DNA of 64,000 nt from Escherichia ruysiae (GCF_031323975.1 NZ_JAVIWS010000001.1:1860001-1924000); one strand, 5' to 3'; counted from the first letter of the stretch, positions 1 through 9,965 are shown. Notes: generated by a model not told the origin, from the sequence alone. Made by a program: numbers and translations.

Positions 1-874
1 TGTCGGTCGGGAATTCCGGCACACTCAGGTAGTTCACTGCACCTTTACCGCGCGTCAGCCATTCAGGGTAGAACGCGGCGATAACTGCGGTATCAACCTT
101 GTAAACCTGCTCAACAAAGTCGCTCAGCTTGTCGATGAAAGACTTGATGTACATCAGGCGCTCAAGGTTCAGCACGCCCAGACCGTCGAGGTTGATTGGG
201 TTAGCGACCCCACCTACCGCCAGGTTCTGAATGTGCGGCGTTTTACCGCCCAGCAGAGCCACGACGCGGTTAGCGTCACGCTGGCACTCCAGCGCCTGCA
301 GGTAGTGAGCTACCGCAATCAGGTTCACTTCCGGCGGCAGTTTCATCGCCGGGTGACCCCAGTAGCCGTTGGCGAAAATACCCAACTGACCGCTGGCAAC
401 CAGCTCTTTGATCTTGTTCTGAACTTTGGTGAACTCTTCCGGACTGTTCAGATGCCAGGTCGAAACGCCTTTCAGCATTTCGGAGGCTTTGGTTGGGTCA
501 GCTTGCAGTGCAGAAGTGATGTCCACCCAGTCCAGCGCCGAAAGCTGATAGAAATGAACGATATGGTCATGCGTGGTGTGCGCAGCCAGAATGATGTTAC
601 GGATGTATTGCGCGTTAACCGGAACGTCGATATTCAGCGCACTCTCTGCCGCACGAACGGAAGACAGCGCGTGAGTGGTAGTACATACGCCACAGATACG
701 TTGCACAATCATCCATGCATCGCGCGGATCGCGGTTTTTCACGATCTCTTCCATGCCGCGCCACATGGTTCCGGAAGCCCATGCTTTCGAAACGACGCCA
801 TTTTCGATTTCGCAATCGATGCGTAAATGCCCTTCAATACGGGTTACCGGATCAATAGTAATTCTCTGGCTCAT
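1..874 (-). CDS. hybC: Hydrogenase-2 large subunit HybC, N-terminal part
   Basis: Catalytic NiFe subunit of the membrane-bound, respiratory hydrogen-uptake hydrogenase 2; with HybO it oxidises H2 on the periplasmic face. About 291 N-terminal residues are in the window and the C-terminal part lies beyond the window start. The translation opens [16 protein letters not shown] and contains the L1 motif RICGVCTTTHA near residue 60, whose two cysteines bind the NiFe site. The second cysteine motif, at the C-terminus, is not visible. The ATG at 874 overlaps the hybB stop by four bases (ATGA), so the two are probably translationally coupled. Identification rests on near-identity to the E. coli protein as I know it. 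Confidence 0.97.
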   Translation of the reverse strand, partial: MSQRITIDPVTRIEGHLRIDCEIENGVVSKAWASGTMWRGMEEIVKNRDPRDAWMIVQRICGVCTTTHALSSVRAAESALNIDVPVNAQYIRNIILAAHTTHDHIVHFYQLSALDWVDITSALQADPTKASEMLKGVSTWHLNSPEEFTKVQNKIKELVASGQLGIFANGYWGHPAMKLPPEVNLIAVAHYLQALECQRDANRVVALLGGKTPHIQNLAVGGVANPINLDGLGVLNLERLMYIKSFIDKLSDFVEQVYKVDTAVIAAFYPEWLTRGKGAVNYLSVPEFPTD

Positions 875-2049
875 GCTTTGCTCGCCTCATGACGATTATG
901 ATCGTTTTGTTTTAAAGGAGGAAGTATCGGCAGTAGACGAATGAGTACGATGTAAGCGCAAATCTCAATAGCCACAAAACCAATAGAAATCAACAGTTCT
1001 TCCCAGGTCGGGAAGTAGGCGTAACCGCCGCCTGGGTTAAATGCCACCAGCGAATAGGTCAGACGCCAGGTTGCACAACCTAACAGCGCGCTCAGTGCTG
1101 ACAGGAACAGCATACGGGAATCATTGCGCAGCTTCGCCACACGCAGAACGACCAGCGGGAAGAGCATCAGCAGGACTTCAATCCAGAACATCACGGAGTA
1201 GAAGTCACCGGCAAACGCTAAGGACAGCTTGTCACGATAGATTAGCTCACCAAAGCGCAGCACGATGAAAATCGCCAGCAACACACTGATGGTGTTGGTC
1301 AGCTTGACGAACAGGCTCTTCTCATCCGGACCATTGCCGCGCAGACCCGCCTGCACCAGCGAACCTTCAAAGATGACAATCGAGAAGCCCATGATGAACG
1401 CCGTCAGCAGCGAGAACAGCGGCAACATTTCATAGCTCTGCCACAGCGGATGCACCTTGTAGCCCGCCGAGATCATCAGCGACCCCATTGAAGACTGGTG
1501 CATGGTCGGCAGCAGCGCACCAAGCGCGATGATGAAGAACATCACCTTGTTCAGACGTTTGAGCGACACCTTCCAGCCCAGACGTTCAAACAGTGCCGGA
1601 GCAAACTCCAGTGCCATCACGCCGATGTAGATAGTCATACAGACCGCCGTCTCGAACAGTACCGAGTTCACGTTGAAGTGACCCGGAATGTAGAAGTACG
1701 GCAGGTTCCAGTAGCGACCCACGTCGATAGTGATCGACAAGCCACCCAGTGAGTAACCAAACAGACTCGCCAACAGCGCCGGACGCACCAGCGGATGGTA
1801 TTGCCCACGGTTAAAGACGTATACCGCCCACGCCAGCGCCCAGCCGCCACAGGCAAAGCCGGTGCCGATCAGCAGGTCAAACGCGATCCACACGCCCCAC
1901 GGGAAGCCGCCGTTCAGGTCGGAGACAGAGCCCAGACCGAACACCAGACGTTTCACAATCAGGAGCATACAGATGACGATTAACGGTCCAAAAATCATGA
2001 CCGGTTTACTGATGATTTTGCCGCCCAGCGGTTGTGGATCATGACTCAT
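871..2049 (-). CDS. hybB: Hydrogenase-2 integral membrane subunit HybB
   Basis: Integral membrane subunit of the NrfD/PsrC family. It links the periplasmic hydrogenase to the quinone pool. The 392-residue protein is strongly hydrophobic, with about ten membrane segments starting with [25 protein letters not shown] stretches near residues 18-40. A conserved short N-terminal tail precedes the first helix. Its start overlaps the end of hybA by 11 bases and its end overlaps hybC by four, as expected for one transcript hybO-A-B-C. Length agrees with the K-12 protein. Confidence 0.96.
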   Translation of the reverse strand: MSHDPQPLGGKIISKPVMIFGPLIVICMLLIVKRLVFGLGSVSDLNGGFPWGVWIAFDLLIGTGFACGGWALAWAVYVFNRGQYHPLVRPALLASLFGYSLGGLSITIDVGRYWNLPYFYIPGHFNVNSVLFETAVCMTIYIGVMALEFAPALFERLGWKVSLKRLNKVMFFIIALGALLPTMHQSSMGSLMISAGYKVHPLWQSYEMLPLFSLLTAFIMGFSIVIFEGSLVQAGLRGNGPDEKSLFVKLTNTISVLLAIFIVLRFGELIYRDKLSLAFAGDFYSVMFWIEVLLMLFPLVVLRVAKLRNDSRMLFLSALSALLGCATWRLTYSLVAFNPGGGYAYFPTWEELLISIGFVAIEICAYIVLIRLLPILPPLKQNDHNRHEASKA

Positions 2050-3025
2050 GATCGTCTCCTCCGTCGTGATGGTCGTTTTTGGTGTTGCGACGAACCAGCA
2101 CGGTTAAGCCCGCCAGCACAGCCAGTGGTAGCATCATGCCTTTATACAGGGTGTGTTGAATATTTTCGGAACGCGCACCGGTAGAAAGATCGTCCAGCTT
2201 CGGTAGGTCGAGATTTTCATAAGGAACACCCGTCAGTACCAGAACCTGAGTACCGCCGCCCTCTTTCTCGCCGTACAGATGCGGATAATATTTCGGCACC
2301 ATGTGCAGGTAAGTGTCGCCAGATTTCAGCGTCTGACGCGGATAGTGGTATTCGCTGCCTGGCTTCAGTGCCAGACGTTTTTTCGCCTCAGCCATCAGCT
2401 CTTCACGAGTACCAAAAATCACCGCGCCCGCCGGGCACACTTCTACGCAGCCAGGCAGACCGCCTTTATCGAGACGTTCCACACCTTTCTGGTTGCACAG
2501 CTCGCACTTATGCAGCGCACCAAACGGGTTGTTGTAGTCGTACTTCGGCACGTTGTACGGGCAGGCAACCATGCAGTAACGGCAGCCGGTGCACACGTCT
2601 TTGTCGTAATGGACAATGCCGGTTTTCGGATCTTTTTTCAGCGCGGAGACCGGGCACACAGAGACACAGTTCGGATCGACGCAATGCATACACTGTTTCT
2701 TAATGTACGCGTAGCCGTTCTCTTCCTGGTCTTTGTTGACCCCCGTGCCGCTGGTCCACACCTGAATGATGTTATTGGTGTATGGCGACAGTTTGTCGTT
2801 GTTCGACCAGGTCTGTTCCCCTTGTGGGTTACGTTCAGGGAAGTTGATATCCTGACACTTGGTGACGCAAGCCTGGCAGCCTACGCACAAGGTCGAGTCA
2901 TACAACATACCCAGCGATCCCGGAATTGGCGGGCGGTTTTCAGCAGCCGCATGGCTGACCGACGGCAACGCGCCCGTCAGCAATGCCCCGCAGGAGGCTG
3001 CTTTAATAAAATTACGTCTGTTCAC
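2039..3025 (-). CDS. hybA: Hydrogenase-2 ferredoxin-like electron carrier HybA (GTG start)
   Basis: Periplasmic iron-sulfur protein that passes electrons from HybO towards HybB and the quinones. The start codon is GTG at 3025. The N-terminus carries a twin-arginine motif (NRRNFIK) and a cleavable leader ending near SHAA. Four cysteine-rich clusters of the 4Fe-4S ferredoxin type follow: [35 protein letters not shown] and CELC...CVEVC. A hydrophobic C-terminal segment, [15 protein letters not shown], followed by basic residues is a tail anchor. The gene lies three bases downstream of hybO. Length, 328 residues, matches the K-12 protein. Confidence 0.96.
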   Translation of the reverse strand: MNRRNFIKAASCGALLTGALPSVSHAAAENRPPIPGSLGMLYDSTLCVGCQACVTKCQDINFPERNPQGEQTWSNNDKLSPYTNNIIQVWTSGTGVNKDQEENGYAYIKKQCMHCVDPNCVSVCPVSALKKDPKTGIVHYDKDVCTGCRYCMVACPYNVPKYDYNNPFGALHKCELCNQKGVERLDKGGLPGCVEVCPAGAVIFGTREELMAEAKKRLALKPGSEYHYPRQTLKSGDTYLHMVPKYYPHLYGEKEGGGTQVLVLTGVPYENLDLPKLDDLSTGARSENIQHTLYKGMMLPLAVLAGLTVLVRRNTKNDHHDGGDDHES

Positions 3026-3028
3026 GGT

Positions 3029-4147
3029 TTATTCTCCCCGTGAGTCAGCGTTATCTTTCTTTTGCTGACGACCCAGTTCACGCACCGCCATCACGCTGAC
3101 ACCGGCAACCAGCCCAACCACGCCGCCAAGCAAACCGATAGCGCCCGCAGAGACGTTGCCGCCTTCTTTAGCATTCACGTCCGGTTTTTGTGAGCGTGGC
3201 GTCTGATTTTCGACGTTGGCAAGCTGATGGATGCCTTTATGGAAGCCGATACCTTCTTCGTTACAGCCATAGCACGGGTGACCAATCGCCACCGGCCACA
3301 CGCCGCCAACGTCGCAGAATTGCAGCGTTGAGCAGTTGCCGTAAGTTTCAGGGCCTTTACAGCCAAGGTGGTACAGGCACCAGCCTTCGCGGTGGCCTTC
3401 ATCACCGAACTCTTTGGCAAAACGACCAGCATCGAAGTGCGGGCGACGTTCGCAGTGTTCGTGAATCAGACGGCCATAGGCGAAGGTCGGACGATTTTTG
3501 TCATCCAGTTTCGGCGGTTTGCCGTAAGTGATGATGTGCGCAACGGTCGCAAGGAAGTTGTGCGGGTTCGGCGGACAGCCTGGAATGTTGATAACGGTTT
3601 TGCCCGGCAGAACTTCTTGCAGGCTGACCGCGCCGGTGGGGTTAACCCCAGCTGCGGCGACACCGCCCCACGCGGAGCAAGAACCGATAGCAATAATGGC
3701 TGCTGCGCCTTCTGCCGCTTTGCGGATGTGATCCACAATCGGCTCACCGGCAACCATGCAGTAAATACCGTTATCTTTTAATGGGATGGAACCATCCACA
3801 ACCAACACATACTGCCCTTTATACTTCTCAAGCGCGTTATGTTTGTTCTCTTCAACCTGATGGCCGAATGCGGCGGAAAGGACTTCGTGATACTCCAGAG
3901 AGATGGTCTCCAGCACGAGGTTTTCTACCGTTGGATGCGTTGCACGAAGCAGAGATTCCGTACAACCGGTGCATTCCTGCGCGCCAATCCAGATAACCGG
4001 CGGGCGCTGCGGGTTAGTGACCGATTCGGCCATCTCTGCGGCGGCTTTGCTACTCAGCCCCATGGTGGCGGCTAATGCTGCACAAAGCTTCATGAAATCA
4101 CGACGATTAATGCCGTGAGAATGGATGAGGGTGTTATCTCCAGTCAT
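3029..4147 (-). CDS. hybO: Hydrogenase-2 small subunit HybO
   Basis: Iron-sulfur small subunit of hydrogenase 2, partner of HybC and the first gene of the operon. The N-terminus has the Tat motif INRRDFMKLCAALA, so the folded HybO-HybC pair is exported together. Proximal-cluster ligands are visible in QECTGCTES, and further cysteines in CSAWGG, GCPPNPHN, CLYHLGCKGP and CYGCNEEG fit the usual three-cluster arrangement. Near the C-terminus a hydrophobic stretch (AGAIGLLGGVVGLVAGVSVMA) is the membrane anchor. 372 residues, full length. The 188 bases between this gene and yghW carry a Fur-like sequence at 4237-4255. Confidence 0.96.
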   Translation of the reverse strand: MTGDNTLIHSHGINRRDFMKLCAALAATMGLSSKAAAEMAESVTNPQRPPVIWIGAQECTGCTESLLRATHPTVENLVLETISLEYHEVLSAAFGHQVEENKHNALEKYKGQYVLVVDGSIPLKDNGIYCMVAGEPIVDHIRKAAEGAAAIIAIGSCSAWGGVAAAGVNPTGAVSLQEVLPGKTVINIPGCPPNPHNFLATVAHIITYGKPPKLDDKNRPTFAYGRLIHEHCERRPHFDAGRFAKEFGDEGHREGWCLYHLGCKGPETYGNCSTLQFCDVGGVWPVAIGHPCYGCNEEGIGFHKGIHQLANVENQTPRSQKPDVNAKEGGNVSAGAIGLLGGVVGLVAGVSVMAVRELGRQQKKDNADSRGE

Positions 4148-4236
4148 TTATAGTTATTCCGTTGCGAAGACCTGGCATATATTTTGCCTCAACCGCAAAA
4201 TCAATAATGCGATCGATGCGCCATTTACCACACATT

Positions 4237-4255
4237 TATTATGGTTATCATTGTC
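4237..4255 (-). promoter_or_regulatory. Fur-like operator upstream of hybO
   Basis: On the minus strand this 19-mer reads GACAATGATAACCATAATA and matches the Fur consensus GATAATGATAATCATTATC at 15 of 19 positions, by my hand count. It lies about 90 bases upstream of the hybO start, on the side where its promoter must be. That Fur acts here is inference; no -10/-35 pair was assigned with confidence. Confidence 0.4.
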
Positions 4256-4335
4256 ATGATACTGCGGCGGGGCGCTAAAACGAAGGGAAGAAGCATTAGT
4301 GTAATTAATTAAAGCAAGATAATACGTATGTTTGA

Positions 4336-4623
4336 TCAATTTTCGAGGCGATAACCAGCCATAAAAAATCGTAATGTAGAACAGGAATTATTCTCACGAA
4401 AGAAATCCATTACCATCTCTTTATCCAGTCCATAACGGCGCGTCAGAATACCCGCTTCCCAAGCACTGAGCTGGCGGTCACCGGTCTTTTTATACATCCG
4501 GTGCGAGTAGCCTAATACAAATCCACGCTTATAATCAGCACAGAATTTAGTCACATTAACCGCACTGTCGGCATGTGTTGCTTTTAATCCCGCCATTAAG
4601 CCTTTACCAAAATGGTTATTCAT
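4336..4623 (-). CDS. yghW: YghW, small protein of unknown function
   Basis: A 95-residue soluble protein of the DUF2623 type, unknown function. I chose the ATG at 4623 ([13 protein letters not shown]) rather than an in-frame ATG at 4710, because an AAGGGC Shine-Dalgarno stands before it and the length equals the K-12 protein. There is no signal peptide or membrane segment. It contains a basic, tyrosine-rich stretch ([16 protein letters not shown]). It lies on the same strand as the hyb operon, 188 bases upstream of hybO, but the gap suggests separate transcription. Confidence 0.85.
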   Translation of the reverse strand: MNNHFGKGLMAGLKATHADSAVNVTKFCADYKRGFVLGYSHRMYKKTGDRQLSAWEAGILTRRYGLDKEMVMDFFRENNSCSTLRFFMAGYRLEN

Positions 4624-4743
4624 CGTTTTGCCCTTAAACGTTATATATGAACCTATATAGCGATATTTTAGGCAAAGAACGACTTTTGCGCACGCTATTT
4701 TTTTCAGCATGTTAAGAATGTTATCCAGAAAGAGATAAACCCA

Positions 4744-5631
4744 TCAGGAGAGATATTTGTCGAACCATTTCAGCGTCCTTTGCCAGGCAAGATCGGCGGC
4801 AGATTTGTCATAACGGGGCGTGGAATCATTATGGAATCCGTGATTAACCCCCGGATAAATATACGCCTCATAGACCTTATTATTCGCTTTCAACGCCGCC
4901 TCATAAGCAGGCCAGCCTTCGTTGATTCGGGTGTCCAGTTCAGCGTAGTGAAGCAGTAAAGGTGCGTCGATTTTCGCCACATCAGCGGTGGGTGCCTGGC
5001 GACCATAAAACGGCACCGCGCAGGCCAGTTCCGGATATGCCACCGCAGCCGCGTTTGAGACACCACCGCCATAGCAAAATCCAGTAATACCCACTTTGCC
5101 CGTGGCTTGCTGATAGCGTTGCATAAACTCAATTGCGGCAAAGAAATCATTCATCAACTTAGTCGGATCGACCTGCTGTTGCAGCTCACGACCTTTATCA
5201 TCGTTCCCCGGATATCCACCCACGGAGCTTAAACCGTCTGGCGCCAGGGCGATGTACCCTGCCTTCGCCACTCGCCGTGCCACATCTTCGATATACGGAT
5301 TCAGTCCACGATTCTCATGCACCACCACCACGGCTGGCGTTTTGCCGCTCATCTTCGCGGGCTTCACCAGATAACCCCGTACCTCGCCGTGACCATTTGG
5401 CGAAGGATACGTGATGTACTCAGCAACAATTTCCGGGTCGGTAAACTCTACCTGAGTCGCCAGCGCATAATTTGGCTTGAGCAAATCAAACAACGCTAAT
5501 GCCGTCATCCCGCCCACCGCATACTTCGCCGCAAGGTTGAGGAACTCACGTTTCGAGATTTTCCCATGAGCGTAATAGTCGTAGTAATCCAGCAACTCTT
5601 GTGGGAAATCTTTGGCGGTTAAACGCGGCAT
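4744..5631 (-). CDS. yghX: YghX, dienelactone-hydrolase family protein, intact
   Basis: Alpha/beta hydrolase of the dienelactone hydrolase family, 295 residues. The catalytic Cys-Asp-His set is visible: nucleophile motif GFCYGGG, the aspartate in AELDTRI and the histidine in NHGFH. The N-terminal 50 residues contain KISKREFLNLAAKYAVGG followed by a hydrophobic run, which resembles a Tat signal with KR instead of RR; export is uncertain. The ATG at 5631 has a strong GAGGAG site; an upstream in-frame ATG at 5676 lacks one. The K-12 copy is annotated as a pseudogene as I recall, so the full-length reading frame here is notable. Substrate unknown. Confidence 0.88.
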   Translation of the reverse strand: MPRLTAKDFPQELLDYYDYYAHGKISKREFLNLAAKYAVGGMTALALFDLLKPNYALATQVEFTDPEIVAEYITYPSPNGHGEVRGYLVKPAKMSGKTPAVVVVHENRGLNPYIEDVARRVAKAGYIALAPDGLSSVGGYPGNDDKGRELQQQVDPTKLMNDFFAAIEFMQRYQQATGKVGITGFCYGGGVSNAAAVAYPELACAVPFYGRQAPTADVAKIDAPLLLHYAELDTRINEGWPAYEAALKANNKVYEAYIYPGVNHGFHNDSTPRYDKSAADLAWQRTLKWFDKYLS

Positions 5632-5787
5632 CGTTGCACTCCTCAACTGGTGTTTTTTTAAGCAAAGCATAAGCACGTGTTTTTGCCCAGTTTTTCGTCA
5701 CTCTGTGAGCCACACTACGGGATACACGCTGGCGAATCGCTAAACTAGAAACATTGTTTCGAAATTGAACGGTTGAAAGGAGAGGTC

Positions 5788-6828
5788 ATGGTCTGGTTAG
5801 CAAATCCCGAACGTTACGGGCAGATGCAATACCGCTATTGCGGAAAAAGCGGTTTACGCCTGCCCGCGTTATCGCTCGGTTTATGGCACAATTTCGGTCA
5901 CGTTAACGCGCTGGAATCACAGCGTGCGATCCTGCGTAAAGCGTTTGATTTAGGCATTACGCACTTTGATTTAGCCAATAACTATGGGCCACCTCCAGGA
6001 AGCGCAGAAGAGAACTTTGGTCGCCTGCTGCGCGAGGATTTTGCCGCTTATCGCGATGAACTGATTATCTCAACCAAGGCTGGCTACGATATGTGGCCCG
6101 GCCCTTACGGCTCTGGCGGTTCACGTAAATACCTGCTCGCCAGCCTCGACCAAAGCCTGAAGCGTATGGGTCTGGAATATGTCGATATTTTTTACTCTCA
6201 TCGCGTCGATGAAAATACGCCGATGGAAGAAACCGCCTCTGCGCTGGCTCATGCTGTGCAAAGCGGTAAGGCGCTTTATGTCGGGATCTCCTCTTACTCG
6301 CCAGAGCGGACACAAAAAATGGTCGAGTTACTGCGCGAGTGGAAAATTCCGCTGTTAATTCATCAACCTTCGTACAATTTACTGAACCGCTGGGTAGATA
6401 AAAGCGGCCTGCTGGATACCCTGCAAAATAACGGCGTGGGCTGCATTGCCTTTACTCCTCTGGCTCAGGGATTGCTGACCGGAAAATATCTCAACGGTAT
6501 TCCGGAGGATTCACGGATGCATCGCGAAGGTCATAAAGTTCGTGGTCTGACGCCGAAAATGCTCACCGAAGCCAACCTCAACAGCCTGCGCTTATTGAAT
6601 GAAATGGCACAGCAGCGTGGACAATCAATGGCGCAAATGGCGTTAAGCTGGTTGCTGAAAGATGAGCGAGTGACGTCGGTATTGATTGGTGCCAGCCGTG
6701 CGGAGCAACTGGAGGAGAACGTGCAGGCGCTGAATAATCTGACGTTTAGCACCGAGGAGTTAGTGCAGATTGACCAGCATATCGCCGATGGCGAGCTGAA
6801 TCTGTGGCAGGCGTCGTCCGATAAATGA
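5788..6828 (+). CDS. yghZ: L-glyceraldehyde 3-phosphate reductase (YghZ), aldo-keto reductase
   Basis: NADPH-dependent aldo-keto reductase of the AKR14/Kv-beta-like group, also named gpr. It reduces L-glyceraldehyde 3-phosphate and detoxifies methylglyoxal. Catalytic tetrad residues are visible: Asp61 and Tyr66 (FDLANNYG), Lys97 (STKAG) and His138 (YSHRV). The cofactor-binding end has IGASRAEQLEENV. 346 residues. The ATG at 5788 follows AAAGGAGAG; a frame extension to 5773 has no Shine-Dalgarno. Divergent from yghX, with about 150 bases of promoter region between. Confidence 0.95.
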   Translation: MVWLANPERYGQMQYRYCGKSGLRLPALSLGLWHNFGHVNALESQRAILRKAFDLGITHFDLANNYGPPPGSAEENFGRLLREDFAAYRDELIISTKAGYDMWPGPYGSGGSRKYLLASLDQSLKRMGLEYVDIFYSHRVDENTPMEETASALAHAVQSGKALYVGISSYSPERTQKMVELLREWKIPLLIHQPSYNLLNRWVDKSGLLDTLQNNGVGCIAFTPLAQGLLTGKYLNGIPEDSRMHREGHKVRGLTPKMLTEANLNSLRLLNEMAQQRGQSMAQMALSWLLKDERVTSVLIGASRAEQLEENVQALNNLTFSTEELVQIDQHIADGELNLWQASSDK

Positions 6829-6839
6829 CGTATTGATAA

Positions 6840-6860
6840 CGGGCGCGAGAACCGCGCCCG
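6840..6860. terminator. GC-rich hairpin between yghZ and yqhA
   Basis: Inverted repeat CGGGCGCG/CGCGCCCG with a five-base loop lies in the 39-base space between the convergent genes yghZ and yqhA. There is no clear T-run on either side, so intrinsic termination is likely but not proven. Confidence 0.5.
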
Positions 6861-6867
6861 AATCAGA

Positions 6868-7431
<564 letters not shown>

Positions 7432-7552
7432 TCAACATATACGTTAAACCTTTGTCGCATAATTCTGAGGTTTAGGGATCTTCCTGGTTCCCTGATTAAC
7501 GCATCGAGAGCGTCTACCCTTAAAGGACGTTGAACCTGAAGGGAGAAAAGCG

Positions 7553-8437
7553 ATGTCTCATTTAAAAGACCCGACCACGCAGTATTACACTGGTGAATAT
7601 CCCAAACAGAAACAACCGACGCCAGGCATCCAGGCGAAGATGACGCCGGTGCCGGATTGTGGCGAGAAAACTTATGTTGGTAGCGGTCGCCTGAAAGATC
7701 GTAAAGCACTGGTGACAGGGGGCGATTCTGGTATCGGTCGTGCTGCCGCCATCGCTTACGCGCGTGAAGGCGCTGACGTGGCGATCAGTTATCTTCCGGC
7801 GGAAGAAGAAGACGCCCAGGATGTGAAAAAGATTATTGAAGAATGCGGACGCAAAGTCGTTCTGCTGCCGGGCGATTTAAGCGATGAGAAATTTGCCCGT
7901 TCGCTGGTTCACGACGCGCATAAGGCGTTAGGCGGGCTGGATATTATGGCGCTGGTCGCCGGGAAACAGGTTGCCATTCCTGATATTGCAGACCTCACCA
8001 GCGAACAGTTTCAAAAGACCTTTGCCATTAACGTTTTCGCGCTGTTCTGGTTAACCCAGGAAGCGATTCCCCTGCTGCCAAAAGGTGCCAGTATCATCAC
8101 CACTTCGTCAATCCAGGCGTACCAGCCAAGCCCGCATTTACTGGATTACGCGGCAACGAAGGCGGCGATTCTGAACTACAGCCGTGGTCTGGCAAAACAG
8201 GTCGCGGAGAAAGGTATTCGGGTGAACATTGTCGCACCTGGCCCTATCTGGACGGCGCTGCAAATTTCCGGCGGACAGACGCAGGATAAGATCCCGCAGT
8301 TTGGTCAGAAAACGCCGATGAAGCGTGCGGGGCAACCGGCGGAACTGGCTCCTGTTTATGTTTATCTGGCAAGTCAGGAGTCGAGCTACGTCACCGCAGA
8401 AGTGCACGGCGTATGCGGCGGCGAACATTTAGGCTAA
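7553..8437 (+). CDS. yghA: YghA, NADP-dependent short-chain oxidoreductase
   Basis: Classical short-chain dehydrogenase/reductase of the subgroup with an N-terminal extension of about 45 residues. The nucleotide-binding motif is [10 protein letters not shown] near residue 55. The catalytic Ser-Tyr-Lys set is in TTSSIQAY and [10 protein letters not shown]. 294 residues with an ATG preceded by GAAGGGAGAAAAGCG. The physiological substrate is not known to me; an aldehyde or sugar-alcohol reductase role is usual for the group. A bidirectional terminator lies just after the stop. Confidence 0.93.
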   Translation: MSHLKDPTTQYYTGEYPKQKQPTPGIQAKMTPVPDCGEKTYVGSGRLKDRKALVTGGDSGIGRAAAIAYAREGADVAISYLPAEEEDAQDVKKIIEECGRKVVLLPGDLSDEKFARSLVHDAHKALGGLDIMALVAGKQVAIPDIADLTSEQFQKTFAINVFALFWLTQEAIPLLPKGASIITTSSIQAYQPSPHLLDYAATKAAILNYSRGLAKQVAEKGIRVNIVAPGPIWTALQISGGQTQDKIPQFGQKTPMKRAGQPAELAPVYVYLASQESSYVTAEVHGVCGGEHLG

Positions 8438-8441
8438 AAAA

Positions 8442-8470
8442 ATGCCCGGTTGTGTGAAGCAACCGGGCAT
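8442..8470. terminator. Bidirectional terminator between yghA and exbD
   Basis: Perfect 10-base stem ATGCCCGGTT/AACCGGGCAT with a nine-base loop. On the minus strand it is followed directly by seven T residues, so it should terminate leftward transcription from exbBD; on the plus strand it follows the yghA stop. Confidence 0.85.
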
Positions 8471-8488
8471 CATCGTACTTTTAACGCT

Positions 8489-8708
8489 TGCCGGGTGCGG
8501 CGTGAACGCCTTATTCGGCCGACAAACTCATGCAAATTCAATATATTGCGATAGATTTTGTAGGTCTGATAAGACGCGCCAGCGTCGCATCAGGCATTGA
8601 GCACCTAATGCCGGATGCGGCGTGAACGCCTTATCCGGCCTACATGTCATGAAAATTCAATACGTTGCGATAGATTTTGTAGGCCTGATAAGCGTAGCGC
8701 ATCAGGCA
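8489..8708. repeat. BIME: four alternating REP units
   Basis: Four palindromic REP units in alternating orientation, near 8489-8524, 8560-8597, 8608-8645 and 8679-8708. The first and third read GCCGG(A/G)TGCGGCGTGAACGCC, and the second and fourth read GTAGG(T/C)CTGATAAG. Between the units of each pair is the same spacer (AAATTCAATA-A/C-(A/G)TTGCGATAG). This is a duplicated BIME in the 3' region of exbD, a usual place for transcript stabilisation or gyrase and IHF binding. Confidence 0.9.
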
Positions 8709-8716
8709 ATTCTGCT

Positions 8717-9142
8717 TTACTTCGCTTTGGCAGTTTCTTCGCCGACCAGACCTATCTTCAGATAACCCGCCTGATGCAGCGTATCCATGACCTTCATCAA
8801 CGTCTCGTAATCAACGGTTTTATCCGCACGGAAGAAGATGGTGGTATCTTTCTTACCTTCGGTTAACGCATTCAGCGCCGTAACCATCGTTTCATCGGTG
8901 ACCGGATCGTTACCGATAAACATCGAGTTGTCCGCCTTCACCGACAGATAAACCGGTTTTTCCGGGCGCGGCTGCGGCGTGCTGGTAGAAGCAGGCAAGT
9001 TCACCTTCACATCTACCGTCGCTAACGGTGCCGCCACCATAAAGATAATCAGCAAAACCAACATCACGTCGATAAACGGCGTCACGTTGATATCATGCAT
9101 TTCGCCGTTATCGTCGAGGTTTTCGTTAAGATGCATTGCCAT
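8717..9142 (-). CDS. exbD: ExbD, TonB-system energy-transducing subunit
   Basis: Inner-membrane protein that, with ExbB, couples the proton motive force to TonB and so powers receptors such as the one at 43421. 141 residues. A single membrane helix, residues about 22-43 (PFIDVMLVLLIIFMVAAPLATV), carries the essential aspartate of the motif FIDVML. The remainder is periplasmic. It lies six bases after exbB on the same transcript. Confidence 0.97.
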   Translation of the reverse strand: MAMHLNENLDDNGEMHDINVTPFIDVMLVLLIIFMVAAPLATVDVKVNLPASTSTPQPRPEKPVYLSVKADNSMFIGNDPVTDETMVTALNALTEGKKDTTIFFRADKTVDYETLMKVMDTLHQAGYLKIGLVGEETAKAK

Positions 9143-9148
9143 AGCGCA

Positions 9149-9883
9149 TTACCCTGCACGTAATTTCTGTGCGACACGAACCGGATGCGCAGCGGCGCTG
9201 GCTTCCAGATCCAGGTCACGACTTTGCAGCAACAATACCTGCGCTGCAACATCACCCAGCATCGCTTTAAAGCCGCCAATCTGGCGCGCGAATACGTTAT
9301 AGATAACGACCGCCGGAATCGCTGCCACCAGACCGATTGCTGTTGCCAACAATGCTTCTGCGATACCCGGCGCAACCACCGCCAGGTTGGTGGTCTGCGT
9401 TTGCGCAATACCGATAAAACTGTTCATGATGCCCCAGACCGTACCAAACAGCCCCACAAACGGCGAAATCGCGCCAATGGTTGCCAGATAGCCGTTACCG
9501 CGTCCCATTTGACGCCCCACAGCGGCGACCCGACGCTCCAGGCGGAAGCTGGTACGCTCTTTAATACCTTCGTTATCGTCGCTGCCTTCTGACAGTTCCA
9601 GCTCGTTCTGCGCTTCATTGAGCAAATGCAGGCTTAAGCTTTTGCTACCAAAATCAGCGGCGATATCGTTGGCCTGGTTTAGGGAACGCGCTTCAGCCAG
9701 CAGTTGCTGCTCGCGCTTAAGACGGCGCTTCTGATTGAAGAACTCTACGCTCTTACTGAAGAAGATTGCCCAAGTGACAACGGAGGCCAAAATAAGCCCA
9801 ATCATCACGCACTTAACGACAATATCGGCGTGCTGATACATACCCCAGACGGAAAGGTCCGTCTGCATTAAATTATTACCCAC
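9149..9883 (-). CDS. exbB: ExbB, TonB-system motor subunit (GTG start)
   Basis: MotA/TolQ/ExbB family proton-channel subunit, 244 residues, starting with GTG at 9883. Three membrane helices are visible: IVVKCVMIGLILASVVTWAIFF near the N-terminus, GYLATIGAISPFVGLFGTVWGIM in the middle, and LATAIGLVAAIPAVVIYNVF. Thr148/Thr181-type channel residues lie in the last two. It forms the ExbB-ExbD complex that energises TonB. A Fur-like site lies upstream, in line with the known iron control of this operon. Confidence 0.97.
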   Translation of the reverse strand: MGNNLMQTDLSVWGMYQHADIVVKCVMIGLILASVVTWAIFFSKSVEFFNQKRRLKREQQLLAEARSLNQANDIAADFGSKSLSLHLLNEAQNELELSEGSDDNEGIKERTSFRLERRVAAVGRQMGRGNGYLATIGAISPFVGLFGTVWGIMNSFIGIAQTQTTNLAVVAPGIAEALLATAIGLVAAIPAVVIYNVFARQIGGFKAMLGDVAAQVLLLQSRDLDLEASAAAHPVRVAQKLRAG

Positions 9884-9946
9884 TGTGTATCTCCAGGACG
9901 CAAGTCACAAAATCTGCGCATAATAATATCAAAACGACGTCGAATT

Positions 9947-9965
9947 GATAGTCGTTCTCATTACT
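9947..9965. promoter_or_regulatory. Fur-like site upstream of exbB
   Basis: GATAGTCGTTCTCATTACT matches 12 of 19 bases of the Fur consensus by hand count. It sits about 65 bases upstream of the exbB start, where Fur control of exbBD is established in E. coli. Confidence 0.55.

Noticed and set aside
233..826. 197-codon frame on the plus strand opposite hybC
   Set aside because: It is antisense to a highly conserved catalytic subunit and its translation has no family resemblance.
2279..3043. 254-codon plus-strand frame opposite hybA
   Set aside because: The opposite strand codes for a protein with four iron-sulfur motifs, so the frame is a by-product of codon bias.
8489..8708. Repeats near exbD as a CRISPR array
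   Set aside because: The units are alternating palindromic REP elements with identical, not unique, spacers; there is no array of direct repeats and no cas gene.
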